In this document: positions 34,692-42,603 of the stretch, piece by piece
Numbering within the stretch: position 1 is the first letter of the stretch
Layout of the letters: each line of letters starts with the position of its first letter
Source of the DNA: Murimonas intestini
Lineage (GTDB): Bacteria; Bacillota; Clostridia; Lachnospirales; Lachnospiraceae
Direction of reading: 5' to 3'
NCBI RefSeq assembly: GCF_024622195.1
Contig: NZ_JANKBI010000001.1
Location: 744,001 to 808,000, forward strand
DNA: 64,000 nucleotides
Translations under genes and position numbers: made by a program
Notes under the pieces: generated by a model
What the model was told of the DNA's origin: nothing
What the model saw: the letters and a program-made list of their open reading frames with translations, nothing else
Database searches by the model: none

Positions 34692-34791
34692 TTTGAGGAT
34701 TCCCGGAACACCTTTGTATGGATAACTACCCGGGGGCAGAATATACTTGGCTGCATTAATTCTCAGCCATAGCCTGTTTATAACAGTCAGC

Positions 34792-35090
34792 TTTGTGCCA
34801 GTAAACTTGGCGCCGTCAGGAAGGGGAGCGGTGGGGTTCGTTGTGGCGGACTATAGTGAGGAAGATGAAAATCTTAGGCTGTGGGACCCGCGGTCAGCAA
34901 AAACGAGTGCTTGCACTCGAGGCCGGAGCTGTCTGAGGGGCGGTTGCATCGGCAAGCGCACCGAGTTTCCGGCCGCTTTTTGCGGTTCGAGCGGGGCACG
35001 GAGCCTTAGATTTTCACTCCGCAGCGGTCGGACAGAACAACGAACCCCACCGCTCCCCTTCCTGACGGCTCACTGCCTCCCGCACAAAGC
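34792..35090. repeat. Large structured inverted-repeat element B (about 300 bp)
   Basis: Outer repeat GCTTTGTGC (34792-34800) with GCACAAAGC (35082-35090); then a perfect 33-bp inverted repeat, 34812-34844 with 35037-35069 (begins GCCGTCAGGAAGGGG); then GATGAAAATCTTAGGCT with AGCCTTAGATTTTCACT; and inner hairpins CGAGTGC-TT-GCACTCG and GGCCGGA with TTCCGGCC. Much richer in G+C than its surroundings. The outer repeat resembles the GCTTTGCA arms of element A. An open frame across it (34747-35199) is not a credible gene. Confidence 0.88.
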
Positions 35091-35137
35091 GTCCCGTTAC
35101 CCTTTAACAGCGTTCCCACATTTTTTTCAATTAACAA

Positions 35138-35166
35138 TTGAGCATTTCCCCAAAAAACGATATAAT
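35138..35166 (+). promoter_or_regulatory. Promoter of the AraC-family gene
   Basis: TTGAGC (35138-35143), 17-base spacer, perfect TATAAT (35161-35166), then GAGGTGA and the ATG at 35192. The leader is only about 20 bases. Confidence 0.75.
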
Positions 35167-35191
35167 GAAATTCTAAATGAGGTGACGAATA

Positions 35192-36067
35192 ATGAATAAT
35201 AAACAATATGAATATGATTTGACATATGAAGACCTGAACCCTACTTTTCTTTTTATTTCCCAGCTGGCGCGGACGGAGGATGAGAAGAATTATCACTGCC
35301 ATGATTTTATTGAGCTGGCTATTATTATGAAGGGGCAGGCCAGATATTTTATAGACGGGAACTGGTATGTGGGGAAAGAGGGGGATCTGATCATATTAAA
35401 TCCTGGTACATACCACAAAAGCCTGATCCTGAATCCCGACAACCATGCTATTGAATGTTATCTGTCCTTCACCAATATCCATTTTAAGGGGATGGAAAAA
35501 AACCACTTTACACTGGCTAACGGGCGGTGTCATTTTACAATGGACGGTATCCTGAAACAGGAAGTATTTAAGATATGCAATGCGATGACGAAAGAATATA
35601 AGACATGCCGGCCCGGACGGTATTTCATGCTGAAATCATATCTGATGCAGCTGCTCCTTCTGCTTGTGCGCGAACAGATAGATTCAACAGGCACCAGGGA
35701 CGCCCTCGCACCGTCTGAGGGCTGCGTCTTTGAGTCCACGGGCAAGAAATATGTTGTGAAACAGATTATCCAGTATCTGGATGAGCATTACCATGAAAAA
35801 ATATCCCTTGACCAGATAGCAAGGAATATGTATCTGAGCACTTTTTATATCTCAAAGATATTCAAGTCTGAGACAGGTGACACCCCCATCAACTACCTGA
35901 TCGACCTCCGCATGGAGAAGGCCAGAGAGCTGATGGAGGCAAACCCGTCTGAAAGCATACAGACGATCGCATCTCTGGTAGGGTATGAGGACGTCTACCA
36001 TTTCAGCAAGCTGTTTAAAAAGCATTTTGGGGCTGCCCCGTCACAATATAAGAACAGCCCCCTGTGA
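35192..36067 (+). CDS. AraC-family regulator with N-terminal cupin domain
   Basis: 291 residues. The N-terminal sugar-binding-type cupin shows NYHCHDFIELAIIMKGQARYFIDG and EGDLIILNPGTYHKS (residues about 28-75). Two helix-turn-helix motifs lie in the C-terminal 100 residues (LDQIARNMYLSTFYISKIFKSE and IQTIASLVGYEDVYHFSKLFKKHFG). It probably senses a carbohydrate-like ligand. It faces the glycerol dehydrogenase gene and its target is unclear, since no sugar operon adjoins it. Confidence 0.92.
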   Translation: MNNKQYEYDLTYEDLNPTFLFISQLARTEDEKNYHCHDFIELAIIMKGQARYFIDGNWYVGKEGDLIILNPGTYHKSLILNPDNHAIECYLSFTNIHFKGMEKNHFTLANGRCHFTMDGILKQEVFKICNAMTKEYKTCRPGRYFMLKSYLMQLLLLLVREQIDSTGTRDALAPSEGCVFESTGKKYVVKQIIQYLDEHYHEKISLDQIARNMYLSTFYISKIFKSETGDTPINYLIDLRMEKARELMEANPSESIQTIASLVGYEDVYHFSKLFKKHFGAAPSQYKNSPL

Positions 36068-36092
36068 TTCTGGATTTTACTGAAGCGTTTTC

Positions 36093-37193
36093 TTACATTT
36101 CCTCTGTATAATACCTGCCAAGGGCATCTGCCCCCATGATGGCTGCGTATACATCTTCCGGAGTAACCTCAAATGGCATGTTGCCCAGTGTATCGTCTGG
36201 TGAGCATGCCAGTTTTGCAACCTCCATGATCTGTTCTTCCTTAACCTCTTTTATTCCCAGCCCGGCAAGTGTGACAGGAAGGCCAACTGATATGCAGAAA
36301 TCAATGACTGTTTCTATTTCTTCTGTATCTGCGTTCTCCAGAACCAGCTGTACAAGTGTTCCAAACGCAACTTTTTCCCCGTGATAAAGGCTGTGGGTCT
36401 CTTCAACTGCAGTCAGTCCGTTGTGGATAGCATGGGCTCCGGCAAGACCGCCGCTCTCAAAACCTATCCCTGAAAGATATGTATTCGCCTCTATAACATT
36501 TTCCACTGATTTTGTGCAGACCTTGTTTTCCACCGCAAGCATTGCGCTCACACCATTTTCAAGCAGTGTGTCATAACAGAGCTTTGCCAGTGACATAGCT
36601 GCCAGAGTCTGTTTTCCTCCGACACAGTTCCCCGCATTTGACCGCTGGCACGCCCTGGCTTCAAAATATGTGGCAAGAGCATCTCCCATTCCTGAGATCA
36701 GCAGACGGGCTGGGGCCCTGCTTACCACATCTGTATCCACAAGGACCATATTGGGGCTGGACGGCAGGAAAAGATATCTTTCAAAAACACCTTCATCTGT
36801 ATAAATTACAGACAGCGCACTGCAGGGTGCATCTGTAGATGCGATGGTCGGAACTATCACTACAGGGACTCCCAGGTAGTATGCTGCCGCCTTAGCCGTA
36901 TCATGGATCTTGCCGCCTCCCACTCCAACGATTACATCACAATTTGCCGCCCTGCATGCTGCGGCCACACGGTTGATCTCTGTCATGCAGCATTCTCCGT
37001 TAAATGCTTCATACACTACTGCTGTCTCTGTTCCCTTCTGCCCTTCACTGATTGCAGGCTCAACTCTCTTTTTTCCGGATGGGCTTGTAAGAACAAACAA
37101 AGATTTTCCGTAATTTGCAGCATGGCTGCAAAGATTCTTCAATTCACTTTTTCCCTGTATGTATCTGCTTGGGCTTCCTATAATAGCTGCCAT
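36093..37193 (-). CDS. gldA: Glycerol dehydrogenase-like iron/zinc alcohol dehydrogenase
   Basis: 366 residues from the ATG at 37193 (AAGGAGG upstream). The NAD-binding motif VIVGVGGGKIHDTAKAAA and the metal ligands Asp171 (SGMGDALATYFEA), His254 (GGLAGAHAIHNGL) and His271 (YHGEKVAFG) match the characterised GldA enzymes in order and spacing. It should oxidise glycerol to dihydroxyacetone, or act in reverse on related ketones. No dihydroxyacetone kinase is adjacent, so the substrate remains an inference. Confidence 0.9.
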   Translation of the reverse strand: MAAIIGSPSRYIQGKSELKNLCSHAANYGKSLFVLTSPSGKKRVEPAISEGQKGTETAVVYEAFNGECCMTEINRVAAACRAANCDVIVGVGGGKIHDTAKAAAYYLGVPVVIVPTIASTDAPCSALSVIYTDEGVFERYLFLPSSPNMVLVDTDVVSRAPARLLISGMGDALATYFEARACQRSNAGNCVGGKQTLAAMSLAKLCYDTLLENGVSAMLAVENKVCTKSVENVIEANTYLSGIGFESGGLAGAHAIHNGLTAVEETHSLYHGEKVAFGTLVQLVLENADTEEIETVIDFCISVGLPVTLAGLGIKEVKEEQIMEVAKLACSPDDTLGNMPFEVTPEDVYAAIMGADALGRYYTEEM

Positions 37194-37238
37194 TTTAATC
37201 CTCCTTCTAATCATTCCAATTTATTGTCCACAGGATAT

Positions 37239-37265
37239 ATTATAGCACACTATCCGTTTAAACGG
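37239..37265 (-). promoter_or_regulatory. gldA promoter region with a 12-bp palindrome
   Basis: A perfect TATAAT on the minus strand (37239-37244), with the palindrome CCGTTTAAACGG (37254-37265) over the place of the -35 box. The -35 match itself is poor (TACCGT at 17 bases), which suits a regulated promoter. The palindrome also covers the stop codon of the LysR gene. Confidence 0.5.
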
Positions 37266-38205
37266 TAGCCGCGGGATGACTGATACTTTTTATCATAAGC
37301 AGCAGTTCCTGAAATGATACGGTAAGGTACTTATCTTTGTGGTATATAACATGAAGTTCGTTCTTCAGGCTGATCCCTTCTATCTGTATTTCTGCAAGAC
37401 TTCCCTCTCTCATCTCTTTTTCAACAAGTATATCCGGAAGGAATGTGATTCCAAGGCCTGCCCTTGCTGCCTCTATGAGGGCCTGAGAATTTACGCTGAC
37501 CCAGACGGGATGGGCTGTGCACCCTTTCAAAAGCATGGCGCTGTCAAATGCATCCCGGATAGCGCTGCCCCTTTCCCTTAACAGGAGCTTTTCTCTGCAC
37601 AGAGCAGACGGACTGATGGTTTTCTGCCGGGGAGATCCCTCCACGCGTGCTGTATCCCTGCTTTTTCTGCTCTCATCACAGTCCTCATGTATATATCCGG
37701 GAGCACAGACAGCCTTCAGACTGTAGGAGTCAAATGTGAAGCTCTCATATGGCCCTTCCGGGATCACGCCTTCTATGAGAGCGGCATCCACCTCTCCCTT
37801 TTCCAGCAGTTTTACTGCATTTGAGGCGCTTACTACCTCCACCTCAGTCCTGATTCCGGGATGCTTCTCTTGAATTTTCCTGATTATCCCGGGCAGCCAG
37901 AACCCTGCAATGGTGATGCTGGATGCAAGCCTGACCGGAGTGTCTTTTTCCAGCTCCTTCATCCTCTTCTCCAGGCTCTCGCAGGATGACAGGACCGGAA
38001 GGCTCTCCTGCAGCAGCAGCCTTCCGCATGCTGTAAGACAGACCTTTTTTGATGTTCTGTCAAAAAGAGCTGTCCCCGCCATTTCCTCTAGCTCCTTAAT
38101 TGCATGGGATACAGCCGATTGTGTGATATATAGCTGCGCAGCTGCTTTTGTAAAACTCCTGTTATCAGCCACAGCCCTCAGAATCTGAAGATGCCGCAAT
38201 GTCAT
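37258..38205 (-). CDS. LysR-family transcriptional regulator
   Basis: 315 residues from the ATG at 38205, seven bases after AGGAGG. N-terminal winged HTH (LRHLQILRAVADNRSFTKAAAQLYITQSAVSHAIKELE), then a two-lobed substrate-binding domain (about 90-300; LASSITIAGFWLPGIIRKI, AGLGITFLPDILVEK). Divergent from the chromate transporter genes, with overlapping promoters, so it probably controls them and itself. It could also control gldA, which follows in the same direction. Confidence 0.93.
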   Translation of the reverse strand: MTLRHLQILRAVADNRSFTKAAAQLYITQSAVSHAIKELEEMAGTALFDRTSKKVCLTACGRLLLQESLPVLSSCESLEKRMKELEKDTPVRLASSITIAGFWLPGIIRKIQEKHPGIRTEVEVVSASNAVKLLEKGEVDAALIEGVIPEGPYESFTFDSYSLKAVCAPGYIHEDCDESRKSRDTARVEGSPRQKTISPSALCREKLLLRERGSAIRDAFDSAMLLKGCTAHPVWVSVNSQALIEAARAGLGITFLPDILVEKEMREGSLAEIQIEGISLKNELHVIYHKDKYLTVSFQELLLMIKSISHPAATV

Positions 38206-38220
38206 CTGATCTCCTCCTAT

Positions 38221-38237
38221 CATGAAATAAATTCATG
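38221..38237. promoter_or_regulatory. Candidate LysR operator
   Basis: CATGAA-ATAAA-TTCATG, a perfect inverted repeat of 6-5-6 bases. It lies just upstream of the LysR ribosome site and downstream of its -10 box, where a bound regulator would block its own transcription. Confidence 0.5.
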
Positions 38238-38248
38238 GATTTTATAAA

Positions 38249-38277
38249 ATTATATCATTTTACAAATAGGTGTACAA
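38249..38277 (-). promoter_or_regulatory. Promoter of the LysR gene
   Basis: On the minus strand TTGTAC (38272-38277), 17-base spacer, TATAAT (38249-38254). It overlaps the divergent promoter at 38259-38287 almost completely, so only one can be occupied at a time. Confidence 0.7.
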
Positions 38278-38287
38278 GCTTTATAGT
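38259..38287 (+). promoter_or_regulatory. Promoter of the chromate transporter genes
   Basis: TTTACA (38259-38264), 17-base spacer, TATAGT (38282-38287). The leader to the ATG at 38372 is about 80 bases. Confidence 0.65.
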
Positions 38288-38371
38288 AGATGGATGGCAG
38301 GGAATATTACAGGTCGACAGCCGAACTGCAACCAGGGATTTACATGCCAAAACGACAGAAAGGAATTTCTC

Positions 38372-38953
38372 ATGAAAAATAAACAAAGGCAGAATAATCT
38401 GCGTACTCTCCTATGGCTGACATGCATCCACTTTTTTATCAGCGCTTTTACATTTGGCGGCGGATATGTGGTGGTGCCCATGGTCAGAAAATACTTTGTT
38501 CAGAAGAAAAAATATTTCAGCGAAGACGAACTGATGGACATCGCTGCAGTCTCCCAGTCCTCTCCCGGGGCCATTGCCGTCAATCTGGCCGCTCTGACGG
38601 GCTGGCGCATATGCGGAGCCGCCGGTGCTGTTCTCTGCTGTCTGGGAGCTATACTCCCTCCCCTTATTATTTTATCAGTCATATCTACTTTTTACACCGC
38701 CTTTGCTTCTAATCTTATTATAGCTGCAGTGCTGAAGGGGATGCAGGCAGGTGTGGCGGCGCTTATCGCGGACCTTGTCCTGGAAATGTATGCGCTTATT
38801 ATAAAGCAGCGCTCAAAACTGCTCACATTAATGGTGCCTGCTGTTTTCCTGGCAAATTTCATTCTGGATATCAATGTGGCAGTCCTGCTGCTCCTGTGCT
38901 GTCTTTGCAGCCTTATTGCTGCTTTAATTGAAAAAAGGAGGAAAAAATTTTGA
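38372..38953 (+). CDS. Chromate transporter (CHR family), first half
   Basis: 193 residues from the ATG at 38372 with AAAGGAA upstream. Short-chain CHR protein with about six helices; the family signature FTFGGGYVVVPMVRKYFV and SQSSPGAIAVNLAALTGWR is clear. Short CHR proteins are made as pairs that insert with opposite orientation. Physiological substrate in anaerobes is uncertain; chromate or sulfate efflux is by family name only. The stop overlaps the next start as TTGA. Confidence 0.88.
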   Translation: MKNKQRQNNLRTLLWLTCIHFFISAFTFGGGYVVVPMVRKYFVQKKKYFSEDELMDIAAVSQSSPGAIAVNLAALTGWRICGAAGAVLCCLGAILPPLIILSVISTFYTAFASNLIIAAVLKGMQAGVAALIADLVLEMYALIIKQRSKLLTLMVPAVFLANFILDINVAVLLLLCCLCSLIAALIEKRRKKF

Positions 38954-39510
38954 CGGAACGTCTGATAGAATTATTTTATGCCTTCTGGCAGATAGGTTTT
39001 TTCTCCATAGGCGGAGGATATGCCATCATTCCTCTGATCCAGGAACAGGTAGTTGAAAAATACGGATGGCTGACTGAAAAGGTCTTTGCCGATATCATTA
39101 CAATCTCCCAGATGACCCCGGGGCCCCTGGCCGTCAATACCTCCACCTTTGTGGGTCTGAAGGCCGCCGGCCTGCCCGGTGCCGCTGCCGCCACCCTGGG
39201 CTGTATCATCTCCGGAGTTGTCATTGCTCTATTGCTTGACTCATTTTTCCAGAAGCACAGCGGCTCCTATTACATACCAAAAATACTGAACAGCCTGAAA
39301 GCAGCTTCCCTGGGCCTTATCATGTCAGCTGCCGCTGTAATACTTCTGCTCACCTTCTGCGGCACCTCGGACTATAAAGCCATACAGGATCTGGATGTGA
39401 TATCTGTCTTCCTGTTCCTGGGTGCCTTCTTTGCAATGAGGAAGTGGAAACTAAATCCCATCCTGCTCATGGTCATCTGCGGAATCCTGGGAGGCTTTCT
39501 TTACATTTAA
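38950..39510 (+). CDS. Chromate transporter (CHR family), second half
   Basis: 186 residues from a TTG start eight bases after AGGAGG, overlapping the previous stop by four bases. It repeats the CHR motif: FFSIGGGYAIIPLIQEQVV and SQMTPGPLAVNTSTFVGLK. About six helices. The last 60 bases are antisense to the end of the convergent GT2 gene, with no room for a terminator. Confidence 0.88.
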   Translation: MTERLIELFYAFWQIGFFSIGGGYAIIPLIQEQVVEKYGWLTEKVFADIITISQMTPGPLAVNTSTFVGLKAAGLPGAAAATLGCIISGVVIALLLDSFFQKHSGSYYIPKILNSLKAASLGLIMSAAAVILLLTFCGTSDYKAIQDLDVISVFLFLGAFFAMRKWKLNPILLMVICGILGGFLYI

Positions 39511-40419
39511 CTCAGTCCTCACTATATACTGGGGAGTATTGTTCAGGTTCAGGATCGCTTTGCCCAGGTACTCCCCAATGATCCCCAGCATAAGCAGGAC
39601 GATCCCAAAGAATACGAACATTGCGCACATTACGGAGGACCATCCCATGGGGATAGCCGGGTCCATGATCTTTCTGATAAGGACGACCAGGGCGCCTATA
39701 AAGCCGCCGCCTGCAAACAGACATCCCAGTATCATGGAGATCCTGAGAGGCACAACAGTATAGTTCAGACAGGACAGCCATAATGTAAGAAGCTTCTTAA
39801 ATGTATAGTTTGACTTTCCCTCTTCCCTTTCAAAATGTTCAACCTCCACATTCGCCACGCTCCCTGTAGTCCTGTAGAAAAGCACCTGCAGGTACAGGTT
39901 ATAATTCGTATATTTTACGATCTCATCTCTCACAAATCTGGCGCATATCCAGAAATTGCTGGCGCTGACACCTTTAGGCCGCTTTATCATATGCCACGTG
40001 AGGAAACCCGCCGCTTTACTTGTAATTTTCTTTATAAATCCAAATTTCTTTTCCGCAAAACGGGCGAATACAACATCATACCCTTCACTTATCTTTTCTA
40101 TAAGCTTATGTATCTGTGAGGGGTGTGTCTGAAGATCATCGTCCATCCCTATGATATACTCCCCCTCTGTGTAATGCAGGCCTGCCATGATGGCATTATG
40201 CTGTCCGAAATTTTTCGACAGGCTGATCCCCTTCACAAAAGGATATTGTTCACAGAGGGCGGTAATTGCCTCAAAAGTATTGTCCTTTGAATAATCATTG
40301 ACCAGCACAAATTCACATTCATAGCCGGGTATTTTTTCAAATTCTTCCACAGTCAGCCTGACCACGTCCCCTATTGTCCTGGCGCTGTTATAACAAGGTA
40401 TTACTATAGATACCAACAT
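39451..40419 (-). CDS. Family 2 glycosyltransferase, polyprenyl-phosphate sugar synthase type (GtrB/ArnC-like)
   Basis: 322 residues from the ATG at 40419 (AGGAGG upstream). The GT-A domain has VSIVIPCYNSARTI, FVLVNDYSKDNT, and the DXD-type GMDDDLQTHPSQ; two helices near the C terminus (MILGCLFAGGGFIGALVVL, MFVFFGIVLLMLGIIGEYLG) anchor it in the membrane. Family members transfer a sugar from a nucleotide donor to undecaprenyl phosphate. It follows the two small EamA genes, like ArnC with ArnE/ArnF. The last 17 codons are antisense to the chromate transporter gene. Confidence 0.9.
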   Translation of the reverse strand: MLVSIVIPCYNSARTIGDVVRLTVEEFEKIPGYECEFVLVNDYSKDNTFEAITALCEQYPFVKGISLSKNFGQHNAIMAGLHYTEGEYIIGMDDDLQTHPSQIHKLIEKISEGYDVVFARFAEKKFGFIKKITSKAAGFLTWHMIKRPKGVSASNFWICARFVRDEIVKYTNYNLYLQVLFYRTTGSVANVEVEHFEREEGKSNYTFKKLLTLWLSCLNYTVVPLRISMILGCLFAGGGFIGALVVLIRKIMDPAIPMGWSSVMCAMFVFFGIVLLMLGIIGEYLGKAILNLNNTPQYIVRTELNVKKASQDSADDHEQDGI

Positions 40420-40430
40420 GTTTTTTCCTC

Positions 40431-40775
40431 CTAAACGGAATAGACGAAAATCCCCAGCAGGATCACGCATATTCCAAGAATCTTCCTCTTTGAGAATCTC
40501 TCCTTCAGCAGAAAATATCCCATGACGGAAACATAGATGTAGCTGGTAGATTCCAGCATCGGCTGCATAGACAGAGGCACGGTCTTCAGTGCCAGCATTG
40601 TCAGGATCGTGGATACAAAAAACATCCCGTAGGCAATGATCACGTAAGGATTTAAATATTCCCTGAGTTTCGTATCGTAATGCCTGTATGTGGCCTTCTT
40701 TAAAAGTATCTGGGACACCGCTGAGATAAAAACTGAAACCAGCAGCAATATTACTGAATATGTCATATTATTCAT
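40431..40775 (-). CDS. Small EamA/SMR-type membrane protein (ArnE/ArnF-like), subunit 2
   Basis: 114 residues with four helices. SVILLLVSVFISAVSQILLKKAT opens it; MLALKTVPLSMQPMLESTSYIYVSVMGYFLLKERFSKRKILGICVILLGIFV is the second EamA half-motif. Such half-size proteins act as heterodimeric flippases of lipid-linked sugars (ArnE/ArnF) or as small drug pumps. It overlaps its partner gene by eight bases (ATGAATAA), so the two are very likely made together. Confidence 0.85.
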   Translation of the reverse strand: MNNMTYSVILLLVSVFISAVSQILLKKATYRHYDTKLREYLNPYVIIAYGMFFVSTILTMLALKTVPLSMQPMLESTSYIYVSVMGYFLLKERFSKRKILGICVILLGIFVYSV

Positions 40776-41130
40776 CGCCAGTCACCACCAGGTATATCCC
40801 CGCGAAAATAATGGCAGCCCCCAGAATCATCTTCCAGGTGATCACTTCCTGAAAGAACAGGGTCCCCCACACCATTCCCCATACAAGCCCCACCGGTTTA
40901 TTGGAAAAGGCAACTGTCAGAGGGACATGCTTTAAGATCTGCTGCCAGATAAGAGCATAGCCGAACATGATAAAAAGCACAAGCCCGTACCAGATAAAAA
41001 ATGACAGCGAAAACATTTCTTCATTGGCAGCCATTTTAGAAGCCACTCCTCCCAGCGAGGAAAACAAAAGGCTGGCATGAAGGGCCAGGAAAAGTTTCAG
41101 ATTCATTTTGGAATTTATTTTTTTTACCAT
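40768..41130 (-). CDS. Small EamA/SMR-type membrane protein (ArnE/ArnF-like), subunit 1
   Basis: 120 residues with four helices. FLALHASLLFSSLGGVASKMAA, FIWYGLVLFIMFGYALIWQQILK, VAFSNKPVGLVWGMVWGTLFFQEVITWKMILGAAIIFAGIYLV. The HVPLTVAFSNKPVGLV segment corresponds to the conserved centre of EamA halves. Its ATG directly follows the ATP-grasp stop; a second ATG eight codons in is possible. The pair probably flips the product of the downstream GT2. Confidence 0.83.
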   Translation of the reverse strand: MVKKINSKMNLKLFLALHASLLFSSLGGVASKMAANEEMFSLSFFIWYGLVLFIMFGYALIWQQILKHVPLTVAFSNKPVGLVWGMVWGTLFFQEVITWKMILGAAIIFAGIYLVVTGDE

Positions 41131-42342
41131 CTAATCACCCAGGCTTTCAGACCCGCCATCTATTACAAGCTCGATATTGTCCATTACCTCTGCCATACGT
41201 CTCCGGCACTCTTCCAGAGTACTTCCTTTTATAATGACCTGCCCCAGCCTGTCCCTTCCATTTTGGTACCGGCTGACCCGGTCCCCTGTTTTTGCGCCAA
41301 ACGTAAGATCGCATATATCATCTGCCATCTCATTATTATTCCTGATCTCCCTGAGTATCCCATTTCTGTCAGACCCGATTATATGGGAGATACTGGCAAA
41401 AGGAACCCTGCCGTCCAGACGGAAAAAGCCGCTCACATCTTCACCCGCAGCCTGCCTGCAGATAACCTCATAATAATTGCACCCATAATAATTGCTGATG
41501 ATCTCAGGGATACATGTAGCTCCGGGGCGGCCGTTGATTTCTATCAGATATACCCTGCCATCCCTGAGCATGAGATCACAGTTAAAGGGGCCATTCTGGA
41601 TGCCGAGAGCATTTCCGGCCTTTGTTACAAGCGCCCTGATCTCTTCCAGCATATCCTGATATTCGAATGGCGCCCAGTGTCCCACCGGAGTAGCCACCTG
41701 GCCCCCCATATAAGCTTCTGTTCCAAAGGGGAGCAGAAACACCAGCTTCCCCTCAGAAAACATGCCGTCGGCGCCAAATAAAAGCCCGTCTATAAATTCC
41801 TCCACAAGACAGTACTCCTGTCTTGTCTCATCCATCACTTTCACAAAAGCAGCATGAGCTTCCTCACGTGTATTGCACCTGTATATACCGCGGCTACCCA
41901 TCAGGTCCACTGCCTTAACAGCTGCCGGAAGTCCCAGACTGTCAAGGGCGCTCTCCAGATCAGCTTCATTTTTTACAACGCGGTAATCTGCACAGCGCAC
42001 TCCTGCCTCCACAAATGCTTTTTTACTCATATATTTATTAGAAGCCGCTGCCGCCGCCTGCTGTGATATCCCGCAAAGTCCCAGTTTATCACATGCCCTG
42101 CCCATGGCAACGATACCTGTATCCATTCCGCATGTAGTGACGCCGTCCACCTGCAGCCTGCACGCCTCTTCTGCCACAGCTTCGGGATCTGTGATATCCA
42201 CATAACAGCATTCATCCGCCGCCGCAAATCCAGGGTAATCTCCCGGAATACTGGCAGCCACCGCATGATATCCCAGCCGCTTTGCAGCCTCGATCAGCGG
42301 AACCTGAGCATAGATAGCGCCCAGTACCATAATTTTCTTCAT
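41131..42342 (-). CDS. ATP-grasp ligase, carbamoyl-phosphate-synthase-like, substrate unknown
   Basis: 403 residues. N-terminal Rossmann-like part (KIMVLGAIYAQVPLIEAAKRLGYHAVAAS), ATP-grasp core (PAAVKAVDLMGSRGIYRCNTREEA for the adenine loop, YCLVEEFIDGLLFGADGMF, and GPFNCDLMLRDGRVYLIEINGRPGATCIPEI with the acidic Mg2+ ligands) and a C-terminal small domain. Enzymes of this group join an amine to a carboxylate using ATP. AAGGAG precedes the ATG. As first gene of the EamA-GT2 transcript it would prepare or modify the envelope precursor. Confidence 0.87.
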   Translation of the reverse strand: MKKIMVLGAIYAQVPLIEAAKRLGYHAVAASIPGDYPGFAAADECCYVDITDPEAVAEEACRLQVDGVTTCGMDTGIVAMGRACDKLGLCGISQQAAAAASNKYMSKKAFVEAGVRCADYRVVKNEADLESALDSLGLPAAVKAVDLMGSRGIYRCNTREEAHAAFVKVMDETRQEYCLVEEFIDGLLFGADGMFSEGKLVFLLPFGTEAYMGGQVATPVGHWAPFEYQDMLEEIRALVTKAGNALGIQNGPFNCDLMLRDGRVYLIEINGRPGATCIPEIISNYYGCNYYEVICRQAAGEDVSGFFRLDGRVPFASISHIIGSDRNGILREIRNNNEMADDICDLTFGAKTGDRVSRYQNGRDRLGQVIIKGSTLEECRRRMAEVMDNIELVIDGGSESLGD

Positions 42343-42421
42343 GTCTATATCTCCTTACAGATGGTCCGGCAAGTCAAATCTGTCATGCCGCAATGATCCC
42401 ATCCCTTTTATACACCCGACC

Positions 42422-42450
42422 ATTATATCATCTCATATGCCAAATCTCAA
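42422..42450 (-). promoter_or_regulatory. Promoter of the ATP-grasp operon
   Basis: On the minus strand TTGAGA (42445-42450), 17-base spacer, perfect TATAAT (42422-42427), about 75 bases before the ATG. The rest of the 261-base gap to 42604 is AT-rich with a small GGCAGCGCCTGCC hairpin and no clear promoter for the divergent WbqC gene. Confidence 0.78.
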
Positions 42451-42603
42451 CATTTTTTGTGGATTCAAGGTGTTTTCGGATGTTATCCTTTCTTTTCCCC
42501 AAAAGCTGTAGTATTATATAGGCAGCGCCTGCCTGTATCGCGCTATATAGAAATATTGAATTAAATTGAATAACAAGAGATTTTGCAAAACGGAGGCAGC
42601 AAA

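Noticed and set aside
34747..35199. Open frame of 150 codons before the AraC gene
   Set aside because: It runs through the large inverted repeat and its residues reflect the palindrome; no start signals.
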